From Baffinella frigidus (taxonomy: Eukaryota; Cryptophyceae; Cryptomonadales; Baffinellaceae), in NCBI GenBank assembly GCA_026770585.1, contig MU646587.1, positions 41,033 through 51,100 on the forward strand: DNA of 10,068 nucleotides, given 5' to 3'. Made by a program: the position numbers and the translations under genes. The notes under the pieces were generated by a model that saw nothing but the letters and a program-made list of their open reading frames with translations, was not told the DNA's origin and did no database searches. Shown one piece after another: positions 1 through 5,714 of the stretch (position 1 is its first letter; every line of letters starts with the position of its first letter).

Positions 1-31
1 GACGGATTTTGTACCACGAACCCAGGACGAC
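1..31 (-). repeat. Dispersed repeat P, copy 1
   Basis: The 15-mer at 11-25 (GTACCACGAACCCAG) occurs as an exact reverse complement at 6629-6643, with weaker similarity on both sides. This is probably a fragment of a dispersed family truncated by the window edge. No function is visible. Confidence 0.5.
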
Positions 32-65
32 AACTTGGAAATAGTCTGTCAAATGGAATGCTGAC

Positions 66-180
66 GGGGAGGCGACACGAGACAAGAAGATGTCGAAAGG
101 TCACCCACCCAGAGTCGCATATCACCAAGTATACACCGACCCAGAGTCGTATATCACCAAGTATACAACGTATACTAAGA
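66..180 (-). repeat. Dispersed repeat E, copy 1, with internal 32-bp tandem duplication
   Basis: A 29-bp segment at 107-135 is repeated at 139-167 (period 32 bp) with one difference. Both carry ATATCACCAAGTATAC. The second copy ends in GTATAC-AAC-GTATAC, two self-complementary hexamers. The reverse complement of 139-176 recurs at 4048-4085, and a diverged version lies near 9191-9229. Outside the tandem part the reverse complement also resembles E2 and E3, which share CTCGTGTCGCCTCC-like sequence. It does not look coding. Confidence 0.7.
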
Positions 181-251
181 TAAATGGAATGCTGACGGAT
201 GCTGACCGGAGCGGGCCGAGGAGTTTGACAGGCGCGGGGGACATGCCCTCC

Positions 252-323
252 CCCACGTCCACTGTCGCGTCCACCTGACACACGAAAGCGCGACGGTTCA
301 GTTGACTGGCTCCCGAAAACGCG
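252..323 (+). repeat. Dispersed repeat Q, copy 1
   Basis: This 72-bp segment aligns without gaps to 801-872, with about 7 differences (roughly 90% identical). It starts CCCACGTCCACTGTCG and ends TTCCGAAAACGCG-like. A fragment of the same family is at about 663-692. The differences do not follow a codon pattern. Confidence 0.75.
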
Positions 324-389
324 TGAGACGTGTAGTAATTTTCGGTGCCGGCGCTGAAACCGCGCGTTTTCAAAACGCATCCTCCCCAC

Positions 390-528
390 CCACTTAGCAG
401 CGACCCAAGATATTTCCCCCCGGATTTTCGGGGGAAATTCCGGTTGGAAACCATAGCTATGGATACGATTCTAGTACAAATCGTTTAGATGGACTGCATC
501 CGTGAAGACCTCGGTGGCTGCTAAGTGG
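390..528 (+). mobile_element. Non-autonomous TIR element C1 (139 bp)
   Basis: The element is bounded by a perfect 12-bp terminal inverted repeat, CCACTTAGCAGC (390-401) and GCTGCTAAGTGG (517-528). A second copy of exactly the same length lies at 2693-2831 in opposite orientation. Shared internal sequence includes CGGGGGAAA and a segment resembling TTTAGATGGACTGCATCCGTG. No open frame suggests a transposase, so it would depend on an autonomous relative elsewhere. I could not find a clear target-site duplication. The right end abuts or overlaps B1. Confidence 0.8.
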
Positions 529-660
529 TACACCGCAGAGCCTTATTATTATCCGTAGGAACCCCCCTATGTCCCTACGGGTTGCCTACCGTAGGGTCCT
601 AAGTCTTATCGCTGAAGGGTTATTTCAATACCCCTTCGAAGGCTGCTGTGTGGGTACACT
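525..660 (+). mobile_element. Foldback element B1
   Basis: This copy carries the B-family core: CCGTAGGAACCCCCC, then TATGTCCCTACGG, an 8-base loop GTTGCCTA, then CCGTAGGGTCCTA, which folds into a hairpin. It continues with TTATCGCTGAAGGGTTATT and ends at CCCTTCGAAGGCTGCTGTGTGGGTACA. The right terminus is the inverted form of the B left end (GTGTACCACACAGC). The left side is internally deleted compared with 4654-4805 and 5549-5712. It directly follows C1 and contains no gene. Confidence 0.75.
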
Positions 661-662
661 GG

Positions 663-692
663 CGCGTCCACCTGACACTCGAAAACGCGCCT
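663..692 (+). repeat. Repeat Q fragment
   Basis: GCGTCCACCTGACACTCGAAAACGCG matches the middle of repeat Q (about 268-293), placed directly after B1. It is short, but the similarity is clear. It probably marks an older Q copy interrupted by other insertions. Confidence 0.5.
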
Positions 693-800
693 GTTCACAA
701 ATAATAAATCGAGGTTGAGGCTCCCTCCGTTTAAAAGTGTTTCCTGGTACGAAAGAAACATTGTTGCGCATGGCAATGGCTCCAATTGCGGACTTTTGCG

Positions 801-872
801 CCCACGTCCACTGTCGTGTCCACCTGACAAACGAAACCGCAACGGTTGAGCTGACTGGCTTCCGAAAACGCG
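801..872 (+). repeat. Dispersed repeat Q, copy 2
   Basis: This is the ungapped 72-bp counterpart of 252-323. Immediately after it, 873-891 repeats the internal CGGTTCAGTTGACTGGCT block, so the tail of this copy is partly duplicated in tandem. No coding or RNA function is visible. Confidence 0.75.
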
Positions 873-914
873 TCGGTTCAGTTGACTGGCTAGTGGAGAG
901 TCCCGACGCACCCC

Positions 915-1018
915 TATCTCTTAAGTGCCCAGTAGGCGCATACGCCCTACCGTAGGGCCCTAGGACCTGCCTAGGACCTCTTCGCCGTCAAATTTGACTG
1001 CCTGGGCACTTAAGGAAT
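915..1018. mobile_element. Inverted-repeat element with CTTAAGTGCCCAG ends
   Basis: A perfect 13-bp inverted repeat, CTTAAGTGCCCAG (920-932) and CTGGGCACTTAAG (1002-1014), extends imperfectly outward by about 5 bp. The inside holds CCCTACCGTAGGGCCCTAGG, a palindrome-rich segment resembling the A/B core. It is likely a small foldback element. Exact ends and target duplication are not resolved. Confidence 0.6.
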
Positions 1019-1130
1019 ACCATAACCCCTAAACCCGAAACGCGCACCTCAATCGGGAGAGTCACGTCCCGCAGCACGCCCTCGTCCCCCCAGATGCTGC
1101 CCACGTCCCCCGTCGCATCGTCCAACCGTT

Positions 1131-1319
1131 GCATTTTCGCACCGCTTCGTGACTCGCCTGTTTAGGGTTTAGGGTTCCGGGTTTAGGGTTTAGGGTTTAG
1201 GGTTTAGGGTTTAGGGTTTAGGGTTTAGGGTTTAGGGTTTAGGGTTGGAGGCTTAGGGCTTCGGGTTTACAAAATCCTAAAAGGGCTTCGTGCACTTTTT
1301 GCAGCGCTCCGTGACTCGC
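1131..1319 (+). repeat. Imperfect direct repeat flanking a telomere-like tract
   Basis: 1131-1157 (GCATTTTCGCACCGC...GTGACTCGC) and 1292-1319 (GCACTTTTTGCAGCGC...GTGACTCGC) are similar. Each is followed within 3-4 bases by TTTAGGG. The pattern suggests duplication of a unit made of flank plus telomere-like repeat. Confidence 0.6.
1161..1246 (+). repeat. Interstitial (TTTAGGG)n telomere-like tract
   Basis: About a dozen TTTAGGG units occur with one early interruption (GGTTCCGGG near 1175-1181), then decay into AGGGTT variants to about 1265. TTTAGGG is the plant and algal type of telomere repeat. Because it is embedded in other sequence on both sides, this is an interstitial or subtelomeric tract and not a chromosome end. 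Confidence 0.9.
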
Positions 1320-1369
1320 AACATTTAGGGTTGACGGCGTAGGGTTTAGGGCAAGGAACTATTGAGAAG

Positions 1370-1400
1370 TTGAGCCAAAATAGACCGAGGCAGAGCTAGG
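1370..1400 (-). repeat. K-family terminal fragment
   Basis: TTGAGCCAAAATAGACCGAGGCAGAGCTAGG reads as a diverged version of the right arm of K1 (GAGCCCAAATCTTAGTGGGACAGAGCTAGG, 5107-5136). The other arm is absent here, so this is a solo terminus or relic. Confidence 0.45.
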
Positions 1401-1460
1401 ACATCGGGCAAGAGATAGGACGAGTCGAAGCGAAACATCGTCCCTAACTCTGCCTCACTC

Positions 1461-1536
1461 TAATAGGGTGACGTCCTGAAATCCGGGTAGTTAAGCCTAC
1501 GGTATTGCCTACGGTAGGCCGTAGGGCTCCTAGGAC
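1461..1536 (+). mobile_element. Half copy of element A (A3, single arm)
   Basis: The segment starts TAATAGGGTGACGTCCTGAAAT and runs through CCGGGTAGTTAAGCCTACGG, TATTGCCTACGGTAGGCC and GTAGGGCTCCTAGG. It is collinear with the left arms of A1 (4192-) and A2 (5908-). It lacks the second inverted arm, so it is truncated. It retains the TATTGCCTACGG block that the left arm of A2 has lost. Confidence 0.8.
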
Positions 1537-1572
1537 CTAGAGTGGGAACGAGACGTACGTGAGAACAGTCGG

Positions 1573-1652
1573 GAGAGAGAGATGGAGAGGGAGGGAGGGA
1601 GGGAGAGAGCGAGAAAGAGAGATAGCGAGAGGGAGAGAGGGCGAGAGAGAGG

Positions 1653-1694
<42 letters not shown>

Positions 1695-1765
1695 AGAGGG
1701 GAGTGAGGGCGAGAGAGAGAGAGGGAGAGGGAGAGGCAGGGAGGGAGAGAGAGAGAGTCTCACCC
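1573..1765. repeat. GA-rich (GAGA/GGGA) low-complexity tract
   Basis: About 190 bases are almost pure purine on the + strand, made of GA dinucleotides and GGGA/GAGG variants. Open frames across it (Arg/Glu-rich on +, Ser/Leu/Pro-rich on -) follow from the composition and are not genes. A shorter similar tract is at 9356-9422. Confidence 0.95.
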
Positions 1766-1808
1766 GGGGGGGCGAGAGAGACGCAGTCATGAGCCCGGTT
1801 CAAGGTTG

Positions 1809-1892
1809 AGGGAACCCACTCCCCGAAACCCCAACCCCCAAAATGCGGAACGTGAGAGAACCCACTCCCCGAAACCCTAACCCTCAAAATGC
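1809..1892 (+). repeat. 46-bp tandem duplication
   Basis: GAACCCACTCCCCGAAACC at 1812-1830 recurs at 1858-1876. The following CCAACC(C)CAAAATGC also repeats, giving two units of 46 bp. The internal CCCTAACCCT in unit 2 resembles reverse-strand telomere-like sequence. Confidence 0.85.
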
Positions 1893-1917
1893 ACTTCCAG
1901 GGCGGAGTTTTTGTATT

Positions 1918-2005
1918 AGTCAACTCACCTGCGCATGCATAGTAAAGAAGTACCCATTACGGGTACCTCATTTCTAAGTTGACAGATTCTGTGGGTGAAT
2001 TGACT
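1918..2005. repeat. Weak foldback with internal hairpin
   Basis: AGTCAACTCACC (1918-1929) and GGTGAATTGACT (1994-2005) are inverted with 1 mismatch in 12. Inside is a perfect 6-bp hairpin, GTACCC-ATTAC-GGGTAC (1950-1966). It could be an old element. Only one copy is seen, so confidence is low. Confidence 0.4.
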
Positions 2006-2066
2006 TGTACAAAATATCCGGCCTGGCAGTGAAATGCGGATCACCAAATCTGTGAGATGAGGCTCA

Positions 2067-2141
2067 TGACCTGGTAAAAGCGAGTGTTTATCTGACCTGG
2101 GAAAAGCGAGTGTGTTTGTTTTGTTTTGACCTGGGAAAAGT
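2067..2141 (+). repeat. Irregular tandem repeat TGACCTGGGAAAAGCGAGTGT, 3 copies
   Basis: Copies start at 2067, 2093 and 2127, with spacings of 26 and 34 bp. The last is followed by TGAGAGATCGAGACGG. No gene is apparent in 1925-2690. Apart from the small repeats listed here, that stretch shows nothing recognisable. Confidence 0.75.
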
Positions 2142-2246
2142 GAGAGATCGAGACGGAGCGAGACGTAATCCCCGGCTTTGTCTTTGTCCGTTCTTGGAGC
2201 CGTTGCCGCGAAGCCGTTTTGACCAACGCGGACGGTTATGGAAGTG

Positions 2247-2410
2247 TAACGGAAACCCCAGAGCATCAGGCGGAGCCAGACCGGCCCTCTTGAGACCTGG
2301 TCGCAACACGCACCTCTTCAGGTGATCACGTCCTCAACACGCACCCCTTCAGGTGGTCACATCCGGTCACGTCCTTGCTGACCATGTAACGGAAGCCCCA
2401 GAGCATCTGG
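2247..2410 (+). repeat. Short direct repeats (GTAACGGAARCCCCAGAGCATC and CAACACGCACC units)
   Basis: GTAACGGAAACCCCAGAGCA near 2247 recurs with one change near 2387. Between them, CAACACGCACCTCTTCAGGT and CAACACGCACCCCTTCAGGT form a tandem pair with a period of about 32 bp (2302-2364). The open frames over this stretch carry no motif. Confidence 0.65.
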
Positions 2411-2450
2411 TCGCAAAAAAGGAACGAAATTTGTCTGAAGTTATTTCTGA

Positions 2451-2510
2451 GATTCATTCCCAGAAAACACGCGAAAAGTCAGCAATTGGAGCCATTGGCA
2501 TGCGCAATGA
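2451..2510 (+). repeat. Dispersed repeat H, copy 1
   Basis: GATTCATTCCCAGAAAACAC, then GCGAAAAGTCAGCAATTGGAG and GCATGCGCAATGATG, matches 7271-7306 and 7373-7434 (all +). The copies differ by substitutions and small changes that do not keep one reading frame, so I treat this as a non-coding repeat. Confidence 0.6.
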
Positions 2511-2622
2511 TGCATTATTGCCACAGGATTCTGATTCTGTAACTCATGTACTCCACCCACTTGGCAGTTTTAAACTATTGTAAAGGTCGTAAAACGTTTT
2601 AAATGGACACTTCTGGTACAAA

Positions 2623-2659
2623 TGAAAACTTGAAAACTTGAAAACTCGAACTCGAAAAC
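2623..2659 (+). repeat. Short (GAAAACTT/GAAAACTCGAACTC) tandem tract
   Basis: Repeated GAAAACTT units turn into GAAAACTCGAACTCGAAAAC. A perfect 12-bp palindrome, TAAAACGTTTTA, lies just upstream (2590-2601). This is simple-sequence DNA. Confidence 0.7.
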
Positions 2660-2692
2660 GGACAAAAATTGACTTAGTCTATTGACAACGAA

Positions 2693-2831
2693 CCACTTAG
2701 CAGCCACCGGGGGCTTCACGGATACAGCCCATCTAAACAATTTGTAGTAGAATCTCATCCATTTGCATTGGATTCTAACCGCGTTTCCCCCGGATATCCG
2801 GAAGAAAAGGAACTCGGCCGCTGCCAAGTGG
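2693..2831 (-). mobile_element. Non-autonomous TIR element C2 (139 bp)
   Basis: The ends are CCACTTAGCAGC (2693-2704) and GCTGCCAAGTGG (2820-2831), inverted with one mismatch. The reverse complement aligns with C1 (390-528) along its length, and both are exactly 139 bp. Its right end also forms the first copy of a 16-bp direct repeat (2816-2831 and 2981-2996). There is no coding content and no clear target duplication. Confidence 0.8.
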
Positions 2832-2866
2832 CAAGGCTGACCAAACCGACGATTGTTTGCAGCCAT

Positions 2867-2910
2867 TTCCTCGGGTGGCACATTCGTTTTCGAAGGTGCC
2901 GCCCGAGGAA
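2867..2910. repeat. Strong hairpin between 16-bp direct repeats
   Basis: TTCCTCGGGTGGCAC (2867-2881) pairs with GTGCCGCCCGAGGAA (2896-2910) over 15 bp with one mismatch, and a further TTCG-TTTT-CGAA stem sits in the loop. Weaker complementarity continues outward (ACCAAACCGACGA near 2840 against TCGATTTGGTCC near 2929). The whole lies between two perfect copies of GGCCGCTGCCAAGTGG (2816-2831, 2981-2996). It may be another foldback insertion. Confidence 0.7.
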
Positions 2911-3052
2911 CTGGCGCATGCTCCAGCCTCGATTTGGTCCGGCTCGGAGGGCTGGTGGTTGCCCCCAAACATCCCCACGTGGCCGCTGCCAAGTGGACAG
3001 CGGGCGGCGAAGGGATTCTTGGTTGGATAGCAACCAATAATCGGTTAGCATG

Positions 3053-3146
3053 TCCATAGGACCAGCCTATGTCCCTACGGTAATGCCTACCGTAGGGTCC
3101 TATGGATTATTCACTGATGGGTCATTCACGGAATCCCTTGATGACC
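3053..3146 (+). mobile_element. Degenerate B-family core
   Basis: CCTATGTCCCTACGG, then TAATGCCTACCGTAGGGTCCTA, is the B hairpin core. It is followed by a diverged B tail, ATTCACGGAATCCCTTGATG, compared with ATTCAGAATCCCTTCGAAG in B5. The left half is missing or unrecognisable. Confidence 0.6.
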
Positions 3147-3260
3147 CTCGCCCAGATTCCACCAGCCCCCAGAGTGGGAGCAAATCCTCGTTACCGAGAC
3201 CCCTGATTTGTACCACAGGTCGCCGGATTGCGGCGAGCTCCAGTAAAAATCAAGGGGATT
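3131..3260. repeat. Nested short inverted repeats
   Basis: AATCCCTTGAT (near 3132) is inverted as ATCAAGGGGATT (3249-3260) with one gap. CCCCTGATTT (3200-3209) pairs with AAATCAAGGGG (3247-3257). A perfect TCGCCG-GATTG-CGGCGA hairpin lies at 3220-3236. This may be a decayed foldback element. Boundaries are uncertain. Confidence 0.4.
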
Positions 3261-3323
3261 GAAAAAGACGATTTGCAACCACGACGAGTGCTGGTGGTTC
3301 GCATCAAGCTTTGAACGACTCAA

Positions 3324-3360
3324 ATTCTAGCTCTGCCTCAGTTAACCCGGGCTCATCATT
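3324..3360 (+). repeat. K-family terminal fragment
   Basis: ATTCTAGCTCTGCCTCAGTT, then AACCCGGGCTCATCATT, aligns with the left arm of K1 (ATTTCTAGCTCCGTCCCAGT, 4980-). Only one arm is present. Confidence 0.5.
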
Positions 3361-3405
3361 GAATGCATTTAGATCAGGACTCCGCACACACGCTTCAGCA
3401 ACATA

Positions 3406-3563
3406 GCGGACTTCGAAGGGATCTCGAATAACCGCTAAGCGATAAGACCTAGGACCCTACGGTAGGCAACCCGTAGGGGCATAGGAGGCTTCGTACGGAT
3501 GAGGTAACGGAAAGGTGGCCCGATTTGGGCCGAAAATCCCTTTGAAGCCCGCTGTGTGGTACA
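3406..3563 (-). mobile_element. Foldback element B2 (inverted)
   Basis: The termini GCGGACTTCGAAGGGAT (from 3407) and ATCCCTTTGAAGCCCGC are inverted copies, and the right side continues TGTGTGGTACACA. The centre is the B core in reverse (GACCTAGGACCCTACGG, TAGGCAAC, CCGTAGGGGCATAGG), followed by GGTAACGGAAA. All segments match the reverse complements of B3 and B5. It carries the internal CCCGATTTGGGCCGAAAAT block, also seen at 5180-5197. It has no coding capacity. Confidence 0.85.
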
Positions 3564-3649
3564 CAGAGAATCTACATGTATTTCATGATGTGCCCACAGT
3601 AACTTAGCCAGAGCTAGAAACTGAGTTTTGGCAAAAACACCGCTGAGCC

Positions 3650-3957
3650 AGGGGAGGGGGCACTTGTACGTTTTATAACAAGGTGCCAGGGGGCAATTGT
3701 AGGTTATAAAAATGTACCAGGTGCATCTTAGGGTATACATATATATAAAATGTGTATAAAAAGAGTATATATAAAAGTACCAGGAAGGCCTCGGTCTCGT
3801 CCTGAAGTGGTTCCAGGGGTACCTGTACGTTTTATAACAAGGTACCAGGGGGTACTTGTAGGTTATAAAAAGGTACCACGTACATCTAGGGTATATATAA
3901 AAAGGGCATATAAAAAGGGTATATAAAAAGGTACCAGGAAGGCCTCGGTCTCGTCCC
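3650..3957 (+). repeat. Tandem duplication of a TATA-rich unit (about 155 bp x 2)
   Basis: TGTACGTTTTATAACAAGG at 3665 recurs at 3824, and CAGGAAGGCCTCGGTCTCGT at 3781 recurs at 3935, giving two head-to-tail units. Each unit has shorter sub-repeats (GGGGGYACTTGTAGGTTATAAAAA-like). The second ends with three tandem copies of about 13 bp of GGGTATATAAAAA type (3889-3931). TATA-like motifs occur many times, so none can be picked out as a promoter. A 183-codon minus-strand frame crosses both units and is judged spurious. Confidence 0.9.
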
Positions 3958-4017
3958 GGACGGACGGGACTCCGGACGCGTCGCACACCTGAAAACGCGC
4001 GATTTCGCGTCAGCGAT

Positions 4018-4136
4018 TATCTTCGTACACGAAGACAACTTATCCTCGTATACGTTGTATACTTGGTGATATACGACTCTGGGTAGGTCCCTCGAGATTA
4101 TCTTCTCTCTCGTGTGACCTCCCCTGAGTCTATCAC
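4018..4136 (+). repeat. Dispersed repeat E, copy 2
   Basis: Runs from TATCTTCGTACACGAAG through GTATACTTGGTGATATACG, ACTCTGGGTAGGT and CTGAGTCTATCAC. It is collinear with 9185-9298 in the same orientation and is the reverse complement of part of 66-180. GTATACGTTGTATAC inside is a near-palindrome. Confidence 0.75.
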
Positions 4137-4191
4137 TACACAAAAAAGATCTTAGTACCAATACTAGTATCAGTACCTCAAAACCACATGC

Positions 4192-4347
4192 TAATAGGGT
4201 AACGGACTGAAAATGGGGTAGTTAGGCCTACGGTATTACCTACGGTAGGCCGTAGGGGTTTTCGTACAAGCCCCCCTAGGTCCCTACAGCCTACCGTAGT
4301 CAATACCGTAGGCCTAACTACCCCATTTTCAGTCCGTTATCCTATGA
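4192..4347. mobile_element. Element A1: 156-bp MITE with 64-bp inverted arms and ATGC target duplication
   Basis: The left arm TAATAGGGTAACGGACTGAA continues through GGTAGTTAGGCCTACGGTATT to about 4257. It is matched by the right arm (about 4282-4347) in reverse complement, with about 4 mismatches over 64 bp, leaving a loop of about 24 bp. The outermost bases are TAATAGG and CCTATGA. ATGC occurs immediately on both sides (4188-4191 and 4348-4351), consistent with a 4-bp target-site duplication. There is no internal gene, so any movement would need a transposase in trans. A 4-bp duplication is compatible with several cut-and-paste superfamilies (for example Sola, Ginger or Chapaev-like), and I cannot choose between them. 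Confidence 0.9.
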
Positions 4348-4397
4348 ATGCGATCAAGAAAATCTGATGAGCGAAGTGCGAACGAAGGCGCGCGCAC

Positions 4398-4607
4398 CCA
4401 CTCAATGCTGGAAGAGGGAGTATTTTAAATGTGGGATTGTTAAATTCAGTACCAGTCACGGGCAGGCTTGGTCACGTTGCTGGGGGAATTCCCCCAGTAA
4501 CGTGACCAATCGCCCCTATTTGGGTGAAAATTACTACACCCACCTTTTTTTCTTCACTTGCAAAATAATCCCAGTTTTAAAATGGTCACATTTCTAGCCT
4601 CGAGTGG
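4398..4607 (+). mobile_element. TIR element F1 (210 bp) with a 42-bp central palindrome
   Basis: The ends are CCACTCAATGCTGGAA (left, mutated) and TTCTAGCCTCGAGTGG (right). F2 at 8251-8461 is collinear and has the intact form CCACTCGAGGCT. Shared internal blocks include AATGTGGG-TTGTTAAA, TACCAG-CACGGGC, GTGAAAATTAC-ACAC and TAGTCACATTTCTAGCC-like sequence. The centre (4468-4509) is a 42-bp palindrome. There is no coding potential. Confidence 0.85.
4468..4509. repeat. 42-bp spacerless near-perfect palindrome
   Basis: Reading outward from GGGGGAATTCCCCC, both 21-base halves are reverse complements except for one base pair (TTGGTCACGTTGC against GTAACGTGACCAA). There is no loop spacer, so it could extrude as a cruciform or fold tightly as RNA. 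The homologous site in F2 (near 8321-8358) keeps only GAGGGAATTCCCCC and has decayed elsewhere. Confidence 0.9.
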
Positions 4608-4653
4608 ATGCAAGCTCGTGTGTTTCGAACGGGATTTGCATTATGCTGTCACG

Positions 4654-4805
4654 CCACACAGAGGGCTATCAAGGGGTTTTCGGGCGCTGAGAGCCTGAGT
4701 TTCCGTTACCTTATCCGTAGGAACCCCCCCTATGTCGCTACGGATTGCCTACTGTAGGGTCGTAGGTCTTATCGCTTAAGGGTTATTCGAAACCACTTCG
4801 ACGTG
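4654..4805 (+). mobile_element. Foldback element B3
   Basis: Left end CCACACAGAGGGCTATCAAG, then GGGTTTTCGGGC, GAGTTTCCGTTACCTTATCC, GTAGGAACCCCCCC, the core with several substitutions (TCGCTACGGATTGCCTACTG), TTATCGCTTAAGGGTTATT and a diverged right end CACTTCGACGTGAGG. It aligns along its length with B5. The mutated core and right end suggest an older copy. Confidence 0.8.
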
Positions 4806-4980
4806 AGGATCGGTCGAAGCTCATATTTCCGAGGCGGGCTCGTTCCTTGAGGCTCATAGACTATTGTATCGCTCAACTCAAGGTTAAAGGGCTTATCTAG
4901 GACCTGTATCGAGAGTAATAAAGGAGAAGAAAAGAAGAATTCGACGCACCGCTGCCTGCAAATGGCTCACAAATCCTGGA
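4797..4980 (+). other. Unassigned spacer
   Basis: Apart from a 7-bp hairpin, CTTCGAC and GTCGAAG (4797-4820), I see no gene, RNA or repeat in this stretch. There is a short purine-rich run near 4918-4938. Confidence 0.5.
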
Positions 4981-4982
4981 TT

Positions 4983-5136
4983 TCTAGCTCCGTCCCAGTA
5001 AATTTGGGCTCGCCATTATTTCGCACCCCCCGAAATTTCACAGATGAATTTTGACCCCCCCCCATGAAATTCACCTATGAAATATCGGGGGGGGCGAAAG
5101 AATGGCGAGCCCAAATCTTAGTGGGACAGAGCTAGG
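4983..5136. mobile_element. Element K1 (154 bp) with long inverted arms
   Basis: The left arm TCTAGCTCCGTCCCAGTAAA, TTTGGGCTCGCCATT, TTTCGC, a C run and GAAATTTCA is mirrored on the right (TGAAATATCGG, a G run, GCGAAAGAATGGCGAGCCCAAA, GTGGGACAGAGCTAGG). The arms span roughly 57 bp with few differences. ATT is present on both sides (4980-4982, 5137-5139), a possible 3-bp target duplication, though the ends could shift by a base. Runs of 6-9 C or G lie inside the arms. Fragments of the family are at 1370-1400, 3324-3360 and 7562-7637. Confidence 0.85.
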
Positions 5137-5178
5137 ATTTGGTCGACTTCGGAGGGCGATTTTGGGCCGAAACGCCCC

Positions 5179-5219
5179 TCGATTTGGGCCGAAAATCCCT
5201 TGGTAGCCCGGTGCGTGGT
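5179..5219 (-). mobile_element. B-family terminal fragment (B4)
   Basis: CGATTTGGGCCGAAAATCCC, then TTGGTAGCCCGGTGCGTGGT, matches the right side of B2 (3521-3560). It is the inverted partner of the B5 left end (5553-5582), with 28 of 30 positions pairing from 5190. It forms the outer arm of a large foldback described in the findings. Confidence 0.75.
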
Positions 5220-5226
5220 TCGGAGG

Positions 5227-5256
5227 GCGAGTGGGGGTGGCGAACCTGCCACTCGC
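5227..5256. repeat. Small perfect hairpin
   Basis: GCGAGTGG (5227-5234) and CCACTCGC (5249-5256) are perfect inverted repeats around a 14-base loop. It lies inside the larger 5190-5582 foldback. Confidence 0.6.
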
Positions 5257-5317
5257 AGAGAACGAGGGATCGCTCCGAGAGCAGCGCCCCGATCTGTTAC
5301 GGGCCGGAGAGCGGTCA

Positions 5318-5519
5318 GCGTAGGAACCCCCCTACGTCCCTACCCCCCTACGGGTTGCCTACCGTAGGGTCCTAGGCCGATCTATTTCGGGTGCCTCCAG
5401 CGGTCAGCATGGCTTACTGCCAGGGGCACCCTCAGATCGCGGGGGGGCGGCAGGCTCGTCAACGGCCTCTTCCCCCCCTACGGTAGGCAACCCGTAGGGA
5501 CATAGGGGGGTTCCTACGC
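5318..5519. repeat. Inverted pair of B cores with nested inner hairpin
   Basis: GCGTAGGAACCCCCCTACGT, continuing to GGGTTGCCTACCGTAGGG (5318-5369), is repeated in reverse complement at 5475-5519. The left arm has a CCCTAC-type duplication of about 9 bp. Between the arms, GATCT/GGGTGCC (5379-5395) pairs with GGCACCC/AGATC (5425-5438). Two B cores lie head to head, each able to fold alone or with the other. Confidence 0.85.
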
Positions 5520-5548
5520 TCTCCGCTCGAGGCCTCGAACGGTCAGCT

Positions 5549-5712
5549 GTGTACCACGCACAGGGCTACGAAGGGATTTTCGGGCAGGAAATGCCCGAGT
5601 TTCCGTTACCTTATCCGTAGGAACCCCTCTATGTCCCTACGGGTTGCCTACCGTAGGGTCCTAGGTCCTGTCGCTTGGGGGTTATTCAGAATCCCTTCGA
5701 AGCCCGCTGTCT
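5549..5712 (+). mobile_element. Foldback element B5, the best-preserved B copy
   Basis: Left end GTGTACCACGCACAGGGC, TACGAAGGGATTTTCGGGC, a small GGGC-AGGAAAT-GCCC stem, GAGTTTCCGTTACCTTATCC, GTAGGAACCCCTC, core TATGTCCCTACGG/GTTGCCTA/CCGTAGGGTCCTA, TCGCTTGGGGGTTATTC, and right end AATCCCTTCGAAGCCCGCTGT. The ends are inverted repeats with a 2-base gap. It has no gene. It is followed directly by J2 and shares its left arm with the 5190-5582 foldback. Confidence 0.85.
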
Positions 5713-5714
5713 TT

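Noticed and set aside
1530-1923. Ser/Leu/Pro-rich and Arg/Glu-rich open frames on both strands
   Set aside because: These are translations of the GA-rich tract, open in several frames because of composition.
2570-3037. 155-codon minus-strand open frame
   Set aside because: It spans the C2 element and the adjacent hairpin. No motif is seen, and C1 does not keep the frame.
3740-3780. TATA-box promoter
   Set aside because: TATATAAA-like motifs are part of a tandem repeat, and no gene lies downstream.
3435-3986. 183-codon minus-strand open frame, the longest in the window
   Set aside because: It reads through B2 and both copies of the TATA-rich tandem unit. The protein repeats Tyr/Phe/Pro blocks with the DNA repeat and has no known motif.
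540-5712. CRISPR array suggested by repeated palindromic cores
   Set aside because: The spacing is irregular, copies lie in both orientations, the units have their own inverted ends, and the context is eukaryotic telomere-like DNA.
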